The notes beneath the pieces are model-generated. The model worked only from the letters and a program-made list of their open reading frames with translations. It did no database searches and had not been told where the DNA came from. From the NCBI GenBank assembly GCA_945900785.1, contig CAMDJM010000006.1, forward strand, positions 30,795 to 94,794: 64,000 bases of DNA. The letters run 5' to 3'. The DNA comes from Akkermansia muciniphila (GTDB lineage: Bacteria > Verrucomicrobiota > Verrucomicrobiia > Verrucomicrobiales > V1-33). The translations under genes were made by a program, and so were the position numbers. Below, in pieces: positions 27,794-37,400 of the stretch; position 1 is the first letter of the stretch, and each line of letters starts with the position of its first letter.

Positions 27794-28807
27794 CTACTTC
27801 ATCACGAAATCGCCCACCACCATGCGATGGTCGGAGTGCAGGGTTTTCACGGTGCAGGCGCGGATGGGAATGAGCCGGGCATTGCCCCACAGGTGGTCAA
27901 TGCGCAGCATGGGGGACTGGTTGGGATAGGTATCCGGCCAGCCGGTGCCGGCGGCGGCGATGGCGTCGGTATATCCCGCCGTGGAAAGCAGACGGAAAAT
28001 GGAGTCGCCCGCCGGCGCATTGAAATCGCCCCCGATCAGGGCCGGACGCTGGGCGTTCATCATGGTCTGCACGGTAAGGAGCTGCTGCAGCTCATTGCGG
28101 TGGGTCACCCGGTTCAGGGCGTGCTTGTAAAGCGTCTCGCGCTTGTAAAGCCTCACATCTTTTTCCGCTCCATGGAGGTGCACAGAGGTGACGTCGAGCA
28201 TGGAGCCATCCTCAAACTGGATCGTGGCGGACACCATATGGGGCAGGGCTCCAATGCCCCGCCGCACCAACTTGCCCCGGCTGATGATGCCGCATTCCCA
28301 ACTGCCCACGGCATGATCGTCAGGATTGCCGCCGTAGAGTTCCTGGGCGACCTGCCGGAGCACGGCAGGCTGGGCCGTTTCCTGAAAAAGGACGACATCC
28401 GGCTGCCATGGGATCACTTCCCGCACGGAGGCAGGATTGAAAAACCCCACCTTGCAATTCAGGGTGATGATGCGCCGGACTTTGGCCCCATCGGGCGCGG
28501 CGGCGGGCATGCCGTGTTCCGGGGCCGCTTTCCAAAACTGACGAAGCAGGGGGCGGGTCTCGTCTGAAAACCCCAGCACCGTAAGCAGCCAAAGTCCCGC
28601 GATGCCGAGGGCAAAGCGCTGCCGGGTAAAGATCCACGCCCCGCCGGCCATCAGCAGCCCGAGCAGGCCCCAGGCCCAAAAGGGAAAGACCGTCAGGGCC
28701 GCCAGTTTGTCCCAGCGCCGTGCATAGCTGATGAAAATCACAATATGCAGCAACAGCGCCCCCCATGGCAGCAGGCTGTGCAACGTAAAAAACCAAAGTC
28801 GACGCAT
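27794..28807 (-). CDS. Membrane-bound endonuclease/exonuclease/phosphatase (EEP) protein
   Basis: 337 residues from ATG 28807 (the frame is open to 28855). An N-terminal region of two or three membrane helices (LHSLLPWGALLLHIVIFIS, VFPFWAWGLLGLLMAGGAW, ALGIAGLWLLTVLGF) is followed by a soluble EEP domain: ITLNCKVG, VLFQET, TSVHLHG, GGDFNAP and the final SDHRMV, i.e. the metal-binding and catalytic Asp/Asn/His set. EEP enzymes cleave phosphodiesters of nucleic acids or phospholipids; the membrane helices recall the vancomycin-resistance-associated subset. The next gene (25965-27737, same strand) starts 57 bp further on, so the two may be co-transcribed. Confidence 0.85.
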   Translation of the reverse strand: MRRLWFFTLHSLLPWGALLLHIVIFISYARRWDKLAALTVFPFWAWGLLGLLMAGGAWIFTRQRFALGIAGLWLLTVLGFSDETRPLLRQFWKAAPEHGMPAAAPDGAKVRRIITLNCKVGFFNPASVREVIPWQPDVVLFQETAQPAVLRQVAQELYGGNPDDHAVGSWECGIISRGKLVRRGIGALPHMVSATIQFEDGSMLDVTSVHLHGAEKDVRLYKRETLYKHALNRVTHRNELQQLLTVQTMMNAQRPALIGGDFNAPAGDSIFRLLSTAGYTDAIAAAGTGWPDTYPNQSPMLRIDHLWGNARLIPIRACTVKTLHSDHRMVVGDFVMK

Positions 28808-28917
28808 GAATCCGGATGTTCCACCCAGCAGCCGGAGGGCGCACCCGGAAATCACAAAAAAGTCCTGAACCCTGGTGAGGACCGGATGCAGGACCCCATC
28901 GCTGCCATCCTGGCCGC

Positions 28918-29640
28918 TCAGGGAGCCTGAAGAGGATCCACTGGCCCAGCCTCAGCCAGCATGGCCCGGGATGCTTGAAACGCCTTCCAGCAATTCAGCA
29001 AAAGAAACCCAGCCAACAGGGCGGAATAGACACTCTCCAAGTAAATCAAGGCCAGCGCGATCAGAGCCACCCCGCCTACCAGGCCAATTCCCGTCGCAAT
29101 GAGCAGTGCTTTGGGATAGCCCAGACGATACCACAGCAAAGCCTGCAGGATCTGACCACCATCCATCGGGTAGATCGGCAGCAAATTGAAGATCAGCAGC
29201 ACCAGATTGATCTGAAAGAGAACATAAACAAAGGTCACCGTATCCGGCCCGGCGCTTTCCGGCAGGCCGTAGTGCAGCAGCAGCCACAGGACGGGCACCA
29301 GCGCCACATTCACCAAAGGGCCCGCCGCGATGCTCCATAAAAATGCCCCTGGCCGTCGTGGTGCATTGATGTAGGCGATGCCGCCAAAGGGCCAGAGCAG
29401 AATATTCTCCGCCCGCCCGCCCACCGAGCGGCTGGCAAAGGCATGGCCAAACTCGTGCAGCAACACCATGGCAAACAGCGCCAGATATTCAAAAACCGCA
29501 AAAGCCACCAGATCATAAGTTTCCCGGTTCCTCTGAATCTGCCACAGGGCCACCAGAAGCCAGGACCAATGCAGCGAAACCTGAATGCCTTTAAAGCGGA
29601 ACAGCGGAAAAGCGCCCTGCTGGGGATGGGGGGTCGTCAT
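28918..29640 (-). CDS. Site-2 protease family (M50) membrane metalloprotease
   Basis: 240 residues from ATG 29640; the open frame extends upstream to 29889 without family character. Hallmarks of intramembrane zinc proteases: HEFGH (in VLLHEFGHAFASRSVGG) in a membrane helix, and the second ligand region NLLPIYPMDGGQ. About five to six membrane segments are expected. S2P enzymes cut transmembrane helices, for instance of anti-sigma factors or signal-peptide remnants. It is a short SpoIVFB-like form without a PDZ domain. Neighbours give no specific substrate. Confidence 0.92.
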   Translation of the reverse strand: MTTPHPQQGAFPLFRFKGIQVSLHWSWLLVALWQIQRNRETYDLVAFAVFEYLALFAMVLLHEFGHAFASRSVGGRAENILLWPFGGIAYINAPRRPGAFLWSIAAGPLVNVALVPVLWLLLHYGLPESAGPDTVTFVYVLFQINLVLLIFNLLPIYPMDGGQILQALLWYRLGYPKALLIATGIGLVGGVALIALALIYLESVYSALLAGFLLLNCWKAFQASRAMLAEAGPVDPLQAP

Positions 29641-29779
29641 GCCTCGAGCATCCCTGCCTTTTCCGCCAGTGCAATGGCTCAGCTCACCTTCACCAGCCAA
29701 GCAGGGAGGCTTCGGTGGGACCCATTGCTGGGGAGGGCAAAAAGCGCTGGTTCCGGGCCATCGTCCGGCCGGGTCTTTT

Positions 29780-30406
29780 TTAAACCGCGTCTTCCGGAAC
29801 CCAGCCCGCTGCTTTCTCCAAAAACGCACCGTGCTGATCGGGATGGTATTGGATGGAGTGAAATCCGGCCTGCGCGCCGCCGGCCACATTCAGCGGCATG
29901 TCGTCCATGTAGGCGATGCGCTCTGGCGGGTAGGGTAGCTTTTCCAAGGCGGCGCGGTAGAAGGCGCTGTCCGGCTTCATGGCTCCGAGGCGCCAGGAAT
30001 AAAATCCGCCATCGAAGCGGGCAAAGTCTGGATACTGTTCAAAAACCCAGGTTTCGTGCCAAAGGCTGATGTTGGAAAAGAGGTAAACCGGCACCTTGCC
30101 GAAGAGCTGATGGGCAAAGTCCCACATGGCTTGGTTTGGCGTAAAAATGTCGCTAAAGTGTTGTCTGAAAACAGCTTCTGGTGCAGTGAACCCGATGTCC
30201 CGACGGATGGCTTTGCTGAATTCCTCCGATGATACCGCGCCGGTTTCGTGCCGGTGCTGCCAGCCATCGAGAATCGCGCGGATCTCCGGAGCCGCGAGGG
30301 CGCTATGCTCCGCCATGCCGGCGGCCGCCCGGTTGAAGTCAAATTTCAGCAGCACATTGCCAATGTCGAAAAGGACCGCCTGAGGAGGGAGAGGGGAAGA
30401 AGTCAT
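29780..30406 (-). CDS. HAD-superfamily hydrolase (HAD-IA-like)
   Basis: 208 residues from ATG 30406. HAD motifs in order: I FDIGNVLLKFD (nucleophile Asp, second position Gly rather than the usual acid), II LFSNISLWH, III AMKPDSAFY with the Lys, and IV YMDDMPLNV. Small helical cap between motifs I and II. Such enzymes dephosphorylate small molecules or dehalogenate; the DIGN form is seen in YihX-type phosphatases. No operon partner can be argued; the next leftward gene begins 139 bp later. Confidence 0.9.
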   Translation of the reverse strand: MTSSPLPPQAVLFDIGNVLLKFDFNRAAAGMAEHSALAAPEIRAILDGWQHRHETGAVSSEEFSKAIRRDIGFTAPEAVFRQHFSDIFTPNQAMWDFAHQLFGKVPVYLFSNISLWHETWVFEQYPDFARFDGGFYSWRLGAMKPDSAFYRAALEKLPYPPERIAYMDDMPLNVAGGAQAGFHSIQYHPDQHGAFLEKAAGWVPEDAV

Positions 30407-30655
30407 GGGAAAATGAAAGAAATCGCCCCGCACCAAGCACCGCCCCGCCCTGTCAGCCACTGGAATTTTCGCCCGCGAAAAAGAAACCGGCCGAACCTGA
30501 TTCAGAACCGGGCCCGCCGGCTGATGGACCCGATCTGGCGAACTCAGACAACCTTCATCGGCGTGAAAACCTATAGTAATCCCTTGGTTATTAACGGCAT
30601 TTCCAGATCACCCAAGTGTTGCCCGCCGGGAATATCCTGATCCCTTGCCACCTGA

Positions 30656-31777
30656 TCAGGGGGACTCCAGTCCCGCCAGCACTTCCCGGGCAATGTGGAT
30701 CGCCCCGTCGGGCCGGCGGTTTTGCGCCATGGCCACCCGCATGGCTGCCAGTCGGCCATCGGACACCATCGCCGCAAGGAGAGCACCGGTTTCTTCCGGC
30801 ACCATGGAACGGCACCCGCAGCCCATCCGCTCCAGTAGCTCTGCGTTCCCCTCCTCCTGGCCGGGAATGATGTAGTTCACCACCACCGGAACGCCTGCCG
30901 CGAAGCACTCGTGCACCGTGGCTCCGCCCGCCTTGGAGATCACCACATCGTGCGTCATCAGCAACTGCGGCACCTCACGGGTCCAGCCAATCCGCTTGAC
31001 GCAAACTCCGGGAAAAGCCTGCTCCATCTCCTGAACCACAGGACTTAAGCGCGCCTCATTACGTCCCATCACCACCGTCAAAACCGCACCAGCCGACAGA
31101 TTCGGCAGCAGCCCCTGCAGGGTCAGCCGCACATGCCGGCGGGTGGTGCCTGCAAAATAAAGCACCCGCAGGGAACCTGGATCAAAGGCCGTCTCCCGGG
31201 CCGGAAAATCCGAAAAACCCGGTGCCACCGGAAACCCGCTCACCTCCACCGGCACTTCGGCCGCCAACTCCTCGCAGGCCACTGTTCGGCTGAACGGGTC
31301 GGTGACAAACAAGCGGTCCACTTTGACCCGCAGCCAGATCGGATGGATCGTGATGGAGTCCGTTACTGCCATCAAAAGCCGCTGTGGCCGGGGCACCTCA
31401 GGGCTGAGTGCCCGGAAAAAATACGGATAAACCGGATACGTCACCACCACCACGGCTGGCCGGTGTTCCCGCAGCCGCCGTTCCAAGGCCCGGCCTACCC
31501 CCACAAAATGGTCCCACCAAAGATTCGTAAAATCCCCGTTTTTGCTCTGATGGAACAACAAACTCCACAAGGCTGGCAGGTGCGTGATCATCTGACGGTA
31601 GCACCACTTGTAAAAGGCCCCGGTCACCGGGGCCGCATCTTCGAATAAATCCACCACCAGGGGCGACACCTGCCCGCCCGATTCCCGGTGCAGCGCCTCC
31701 GCCATGCTGCGGGCCGCTGAATTGTGGCCATCGCCAAAACCAGCCGTCAAAATCAAAATAGAAGCAGAATCAGCCAT
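30656..31777 (-). CDS. MGDG-synthase-like glycosyltransferase (GT28)
   Basis: 373 residues. N-terminal motif ILILTAGFGDGHNSAARSM is typical of the MGDG synthase/UgtP group, which transfers sugar from UDP-sugars to diacylglycerol. Two Rossmann-like halves are apparent; the C-terminal half has the donor-binding stretch ISKAGGATVHECFAAGVPVVVN. Product probably a membrane glycolipid. A short membrane-association segment could lie between the halves (WWDHFVGVGRAL). The gene is leftward and divergent from the amidase-like gene, with a shared 74-bp upstream region. Confidence 0.88.
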   Translation of the reverse strand: MADSASILILTAGFGDGHNSAARSMAEALHRESGGQVSPLVVDLFEDAAPVTGAFYKWCYRQMITHLPALWSLLFHQSKNGDFTNLWWDHFVGVGRALERRLREHRPAVVVVTYPVYPYFFRALSPEVPRPQRLLMAVTDSITIHPIWLRVKVDRLFVTDPFSRTVACEELAAEVPVEVSGFPVAPGFSDFPARETAFDPGSLRVLYFAGTTRRHVRLTLQGLLPNLSAGAVLTVVMGRNEARLSPVVQEMEQAFPGVCVKRIGWTREVPQLLMTHDVVISKAGGATVHECFAAGVPVVVNYIIPGQEEGNAELLERMGCGCRSMVPEETGALLAAMVSDGRLAAMRVAMAQNRRPDGAIHIAREVLAGLESP

Positions 31778-31851
31778 TTTCCAAAAAAATCATTGAGCCT
31801 GGACTTGCAAGGAAGTTAATATGTCTTAAGTATTACTACCAGTTTTCTGCC

Positions 31852-32670
31852 ATGCACCTTCCGTCTCCTCCAGCCTCCCCGCTGACTCTCCAGCAACGCC
31901 TCCGGGATCCCCTCCTGCAGGTTTGGTTGATGGCGGGAATGTCCGTGCTGCTGGTAATCATCGGTCATCTTCGCGCAATCCATGCTATAGGCGAGGGAAA
32001 AAATGCGTCCAATCCCAGCCCCCTGCGGATCCTCGTCGCTGGAGTCGCGGTGTCCTGGAGCGATGAAGACGCGCCCACCCACCGCGAAAAGCGCCGCCCT
32101 GTGCTGGTGCTGAAGACGCCCGCCCCTGCCACCCGCGCGGTGGCCCGGTTCCAGCCCGCCCCCCCGTTGAATCTCGCGCCGCTCATGCAGGACGCGGCGG
32201 CCCGGCCGCTTGCTTTCATCACCCGCCCCCTGCGCGAATCCCTGACGGCTGCCGCCACGGCCCCGGCACCACTCACTGTTCAAATTAACTGGAGTGGAGC
32301 CAACCGGGGCAATGCCGCGCTGATTTCCCTGCAATCTCCGCCCTCCTCCGCTCCTGCCGCCCGTTTTGTGATCGGTAATGGCTCCCGCTCCCGCGATGGC
32401 CAAATCACTTGGATCACCCCGGGGCCAAACCTCACTTCCGGCCTGGTTCAGATCACCCTGATCGGTCAATCCCGCCAGCCTACCCCAGCCCAGTCCGCAG
32501 CTCTGGGAGAACTGCTCAATCTGCTGGAAGCCCTCAGTGGCCATCCCATCCAGTCCGGGAGCGGAGCCGCTCCCGCCAGCCCCTCCTTCGCCCTATCCCC
32601 ATTCGGCCCCACCCTTCCTCCAACCCACCAGGGTCCTGACAAGCCTGGACGCCCTTTCCGGTTCGCGTGA
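31852..32670 (+). CDS. Membrane protein with a degenerate N-acetylmuramoyl-L-alanine amidase (Amidase_2/PGRP) domain
   Basis: 272 residues: short cytoplasmic start, one membrane helix (about 27-45, WLMAGMSVLLVIIGHLR), a Pro/Ala-rich stalk, a folded domain at about 140-235 and a Pro-rich tail. The folded domain keeps marks of Amidase_2: RFVIGNGSRSRDGQITW (normally YHFVIGNG-x-x-x-GDG-x-I) and LVQITLIGQSRQPTPAQSAAL (normally IGICLVGNF-x-x-x-xPT-x-x-Q). The zinc ligands are absent: the usual IHH motif is replaced by QINWSG, and no His/Cys pair follows. It is probably a non-catalytic peptidoglycan-binding relic. Its stop overlaps the trmB start by 4 bp (GTGA), so the two are coupled. Confidence 0.66.
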   Translation: MHLPSPPASPLTLQQRLRDPLLQVWLMAGMSVLLVIIGHLRAIHAIGEGKNASNPSPLRILVAGVAVSWSDEDAPTHREKRRPVLVLKTPAPATRAVARFQPAPPLNLAPLMQDAAARPLAFITRPLRESLTAAATAPAPLTVQINWSGANRGNAALISLQSPPSSAPAARFVIGNGSRSRDGQITWITPGPNLTSGLVQITLIGQSRQPTPAQSAALGELLNLLEALSGHPIQSGSGAAPASPSFALSPFGPTLPPTHQGPDKPGRPFRFA

Positions 32671-33266
32671 TCACCCCCGGCATGGTCGAAGTCCTTCCAG
32701 CCAACTACTTTGCTGAGCTGGACCCCGGCTCCCTTTTTCCTGACTCCCGGCATCCGCTTGAGCTGGACGTGGGCTGCGGGGATGGCACCTTCCTCCAGCG
32801 CATGGCGGCGCACTATCCGGAGCGGAACTTCCTCGGCATAGAACGCCTCTCAGGCCGCATCCGCCGCATCTGCCGCCTCGCCGCTTCGCAACAACTGAGC
32901 AACGTCCGCGTCATTCATCTGGAAAGCGCCTACACCCTCTCATGGCTGCTCCCCGCCGGCTGTGCCAGCCGCATTCATCTGCTATTCCCCGATCCCTGGC
33001 CGAAAAAACGCCACGCGTTCCACCGCTTCGTCGCGCCGGATAACCTCCAGGGCATCCACCGCGCCCTCGCCCCGGGGGCGGATTTTCTCTTTAAAACCGA
33101 CCACGAAGATTACTACACGGAAGCTACCGGTGTCGTCGACCTCTCTCCGCACTTCACCCGCCTGCCCTGGATTCCTGATAGTGAATTCTATCCGGTCACC
33201 GACTTCGAGCAGCAATGGCTCGACGCCGGGAAACGCATCCAGGCCGCCCGTTGGCAACGGGTTTAG
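32667..33266 (+). CDS. trmB: tRNA (guanine-N7-)-methyltransferase
   Basis: 199 residues from GTG 32667 (an ATG at 32682 also possible). TrmB methylates G46 of the tRNA variable loop using S-adenosylmethionine. Visible: SAM-binding DVGCGDGTFLQRM, the strand NFLGIERL, the hallmark HLLFPDPWPKKRH and, toward the end, ALAPGADFLFKTDHEDYY. Length and motif order match the single-domain family. The start codon overlaps the upstream stop (GTGA), suggesting translational coupling to the amidase-like gene. Confidence 0.93.
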   Translation: MITPGMVEVLPANYFAELDPGSLFPDSRHPLELDVGCGDGTFLQRMAAHYPERNFLGIERLSGRIRRICRLAASQQLSNVRVIHLESAYTLSWLLPAGCASRIHLLFPDPWPKKRHAFHRFVAPDNLQGIHRALAPGADFLFKTDHEDYYTEATGVVDLSPHFTRLPWIPDSEFYPVTDFEQQWLDAGKRIQAARWQRV

Positions 33267-33448
33267 TCAGGGGCTTTGGCCACGACGTCCGGCTGCATCT
33301 CCCGTTTCCCAGACCGTAAGGGATTCGCTTCCTGTCCTTGGTGCCCTTCTGTTCAAATTCATCCCGGTTTTCAGGCGGATGGCCATCTACCCCGCCTGGC
33401 CCACCCCCCCGGGTTTGACGCCTCCGGGAAAGCGTGTCACAGGCAGGG

Positions 33449-34420
33449 ATGATTGAACAAAAAGACCTTTCCATGGGAGTTGCTGGCGTTGGAGCGATTG
33501 GGCGGAATCATGCCCGGGTGCTGGCCAGCCTGCCTGGAGTCAAACTGGCGGGCATCTTTGATGTGGACCACGCGCGCGCCGCCGAACTGGCCGCCGAACA
33601 CGGCACCCGCGCCGCCACTTCCCTTGAGGAACTGGCCTCCTGGACCGAGGCCATCACTATCGCCACCCCTACCCTCTATCACTACGAAACCGGCAAAAAG
33701 CTCCTTGAAGCCGGGAAGCATATCCTAATCGAAAAACCAATCACCGATAACACCGAGCAGGCCCTGGAACTGGCCGCCCTGGCCAAGGCCAAATCCCTCG
33801 TCCTCCAGGTGGGTCACATCGAGCGATTCAATCCGGTCATGAGCCTGCTGGAGGAGCGCCTTACCAGTCCCCGCTTCATTGAAGCCCACCGCCTCTCCCC
33901 GTTCCCGAACCGCAGCATCGATATCGGGGTCGTGCTCGACCTCATGATCCACGACATCGAGATCGTGCTGAACCTGGTGCGCAGCCCCGTGGAAAGCATT
34001 GACGCCGTAGGGGTGCCCGTGCTGACCCGCCGCGAGGACATCGCCAATGCCCGGCTACGCTTTGCCAATGGCTGCGTGGCCAATCTCACCGCCAGCCGCA
34101 TCAGCCCGGAACGCCTCCGCAAGCTCCGCGTCTTCCAGGGCGACGCCTATCTCTCCCTCGACTACCAAGCCCAGGAAGGTAAAATCTACCGCCGCGAGGG
34201 CATGGAGATCGTCTGTGAGGACGTCACCGTGGAAAAGGATGAGCCGCTCAAGTTGGAACTCGCCGCCTTTGCCGAGTGCGCCCGCCACGGCCTGCGTCCC
34301 CGCGTCGGCGGCCGTGAAGCCGCCGCCGCCCTGGACCTCGCCATGCGCATCACCCGCCTCATTGAGGAAGGCCAGGCGAAAGGGAACCTCACCCTGCCGG
34401 ATCTCCCGCCTCTTAGCTGA
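33449..34420 (+). CDS. Gfo/Idh/MocA oxidoreductase (UDP-GlcNAc 3-dehydrogenase/GnnA-like)
   Basis: 323 residues from ATG 33449; a GTG at 33434 is also in frame. Rossmann core MGVAGVGAIGRNHARVL, TIATPTLYHYETG, the EKPITDNTEQ motif and, in the C-terminal domain, FPNRSIDIGVVLDLMIHDIEIVLNL, with the His-Asp pair typical of the subgroup. The nearest described subgroup is GnnA/WlbA-like, which oxidises UDP-sugars at C3 for lipid A or surface polysaccharides. I give that as a guess from motif style; no aminotransferase or acyltransferase partner is next to it. Convergent with the large heme-protein gene (21 bp between stops). Confidence 0.88.
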   Translation: MIEQKDLSMGVAGVGAIGRNHARVLASLPGVKLAGIFDVDHARAAELAAEHGTRAATSLEELASWTEAITIATPTLYHYETGKKLLEAGKHILIEKPITDNTEQALELAALAKAKSLVLQVGHIERFNPVMSLLEERLTSPRFIEAHRLSPFPNRSIDIGVVLDLMIHDIEIVLNLVRSPVESIDAVGVPVLTRREDIANARLRFANGCVANLTASRISPERLRKLRVFQGDAYLSLDYQAQEGKIYRREGMEIVCEDVTVEKDEPLKLELAAFAECARHGLRPRVGGREAAAALDLAMRITRLIEEGQAKGNLTLPDLPPLS

Positions 34421-34441
34421 AAACGTGCTGCCTACGCCACC

Positions 34442-37400
34442 TCACTGGAAATCCAGGAAGGTCACGTCATCGCCCTGGGCTTTGAGGTGGGGGACGCTGC
34501 GGTCTGGAGTGATAGTCAGGGTGTGAGGGCCGGCGGGGATGGGGGTTTCATAGCGGCCGTTGGTGAGGGTGATAGGCTGGTGGTCCATCCAGGCGGCCTT
34601 GGCTCCGGTCAGGATGAGCGGTTGTTTGGTGGTGCTGGAGGCGGTGAATTTCGCGGTGGCATAGGGTTGTTCCGGCAGGCCGGCGGTGGGGAGCTGGCCG
34701 TTGATCAGGGTAGGGGCGTAGGCAGGTTCTTCCTTGGATTCAGCAGGGCTGGGTGCGGCGCTGGTGAATTTCCAGATGCGGGCGACGTTGGCTTTGCTGG
34801 CATCGAAGGGCCCGGGGCGGCCGATCTGGCCTAGGAAGGCGTAGAGGTTCCGCTTGGCGGGGGCATCAAGGGCGTCTGCAAAGCCCATCGGCATGAGGCT
34901 GCCGATGTTTTCCTTTTTGACAATGTTCGCTTTGATCACGGACAGTTCGGTGCCGGGGGCGGGGCGGATGATGACTTCGGTGGCGGTTTCCCGGGCCGGG
35001 ATGCCTACCATGATGCTGCCGTCCTTCAGGGTGTAGGAGAAACCATGATAGCCTTCCTTGACCTTGGCAGCAGGGTTGATGGTGCTTTCGATGATATAAT
35101 CCAGCGGGGCGCTGGCCCCGATGCTGGAGAAGTCAGGGCCGAATTTCCCGCCGACGCCGCCGATGGCGTGGCAGATGGCACAGCCGGCGCGGCGGTAGAC
35201 GAGTTCCCCTTCTGCTGGGTTGGATTCTGATTTAACCGCTTCCATCAGGCTGGCCACTTCAGCAGCAAAATCGCGGACGGCGGGGGCGGTGCCGGCGATC
35301 GGGGAGAGAGCGGCGACGAGGGCCTTGCCCCGTCCGCCCATGCCTTTGGCGACTTCGAGCGCGGTGCTATAGGCATCGGCGGGCAGGTCTTTGGGCAGGT
35401 CCCCGGCGAACAATTCGGCGAAGGCTTTGTTTTGGAAAAGCTCGCGCCACAATGTCAGCGCGGAGCTGCGCTCACTGATTTGCACCAGAATGGTAGGCAG
35501 GACTTTCATGGCGTCTCCCGGCGCATGCACCGCAAAAGGCAGGAGGGCATCGCGCCGGATGCTGGCGGGGCGGTCTGCGGCGACCAGTTGGCGCAAGGCA
35601 TCAACGGTGGGCTGCTGTCCTATCTTCCGCAGGGCATTGAGGGCAACCCAGCGCAATTCGTCATTCTTTTCATTCCCGGCAAAGGTGGCAATCTGGGGCA
35701 CCAGTGAAGTCTGGCCCCATTCCCCGGCGAGATTGATCGCGGCAGCCTGCAGCTTGGGATCTGTAGCGTTCAGGAGCGGCGCGATGCCCGACAGGTCCCC
35801 GGCGGGGCGGGCGTTCCGCGTTTTGGCGGCATCCGTGAGGGCGTTGGCGGCCCGGAGACGCGCGGCTGGGTTCAGGGCACCTTCCCTGACAAAGCTGGTG
35901 AACAGCGTGTTCAGTTCGCCCTCGCCTCCGGACTTGCCGATCAGTTCGATCCACGGGCCGGTGCCGTCCGCATCAAGGGTGCGCCCGGCGAAGAGACGTT
36001 GCATGTAAGGAGCGGTGATCAGCGGAGCAGCGATGCCGGTGAGCACGGCGAGTTGTTCCTCACGGCCGGCGAGTTTTTCCGGATGGCTGGCGATCTCCTC
36101 CAGCCAGGGTTTGGCCAACTCATTGACGCTGGTCCAGGCGGCAAAGTCGAGGAAGGCGTCAGCAGGATTTTTGGGCAGGTGCTTCAGCACGAGGTCGGCA
36201 CTTTCAAAGGTGCGGATGCGGGCGAGGGCCCGGAAGGCCTCCAGCCTCGCGCGGGGGTCGCGGTTTTCCTCCAGCCATGGGGCGATGGGGCCGGGATCCG
36301 TGATGCCTTGGGCGCCATAGGCCTTGCCAAGTTCACGCAAGCCGACCTGGACACTCGTATGGTCCGTAGCGGCAGGATTCACCATGGCCAGCAGATGGGC
36401 GGTATCGCTGGTGCGGCCGCTGAGCAGCCATGCGGCATGGCGTCGGGTAGTTTCATCCTTCACCCAAATCGCCAGCGCCTTCTGGAGATCGGCCACGGGC
36501 ACCTTGGCCAGTTCCCGGCGGGCTTGTTCAAACTCCCAGCGGTTCGCGGAAAGCAGCCGGGTCAGCAGCTTGTCGACCGGTTGTCCTGCGGTGGGTTCCC
36601 ATGCCAAGGGCTTGCTGTCCTTGGGGGCGATGCGCCAGATACGGCCGCGTTGTTTGTCACGGCGGGGATCGCGGAAATCGACTTCGCCGTGGTTGATGAT
36701 CGGATTGGTCCAATCCGCGACATACAGCGCCCCATCGGGGCCCATGGCCAGGGCGATGGGACGGAAGGCGGCGTCGCTGGTGCGGGTGATGTCGGCCTGC
36801 GTCTGGGTCACGTAGCCGGATTTCCGCTCGGCGGGGTTAGGGGCTTCCGTGAAATCATTGTAGCTGAAGCGCACGATGCGGTGGGCTCGGAAATCGTTGG
36901 TGATGGCATTGCCCTGCCATTCCGGGCCAAAGAGTGGGCTGTTGATGATTTCCAGGCCGCAGAACTTCGGATAGGATCCGGGACTGATGCTATCAATGGT
37001 GCGCCGGGCTCCTTCCGAGGGCGGCAGGACGGCCCCGGGGAAGGCCCAGCTGATGCCGTTTCCATCCGCGCCGGAGGTCAGGAAGGTTTGCCCCTTGGTA
37101 TCCTCCTGCTGGCCCCAGCAGTTAACGAGCCCCTTGGAGTGCACCTCCAGGCGTTCCGTGTTGGGATCATAGGCAAAGGCGGTGCCGGAATTCGCCCGCA
37201 CCAGGCCCCAGGGGGTTTCGATGTGCGAGTGGATGTAGATTGTCTGATGGAAATACAGGCGGCCATCAATGCCCCAATGCAGTCCGTGGATGATGTGGTG
37301 GGTGTCCTCCGTGCCAAAGCCACTGAGCACAATGCGGCGCTCGGACATCAGACCGTCCGCGCCTGGTTTGCTCAGGTGGAGCAGCTCCGTGCTGGCCCCC

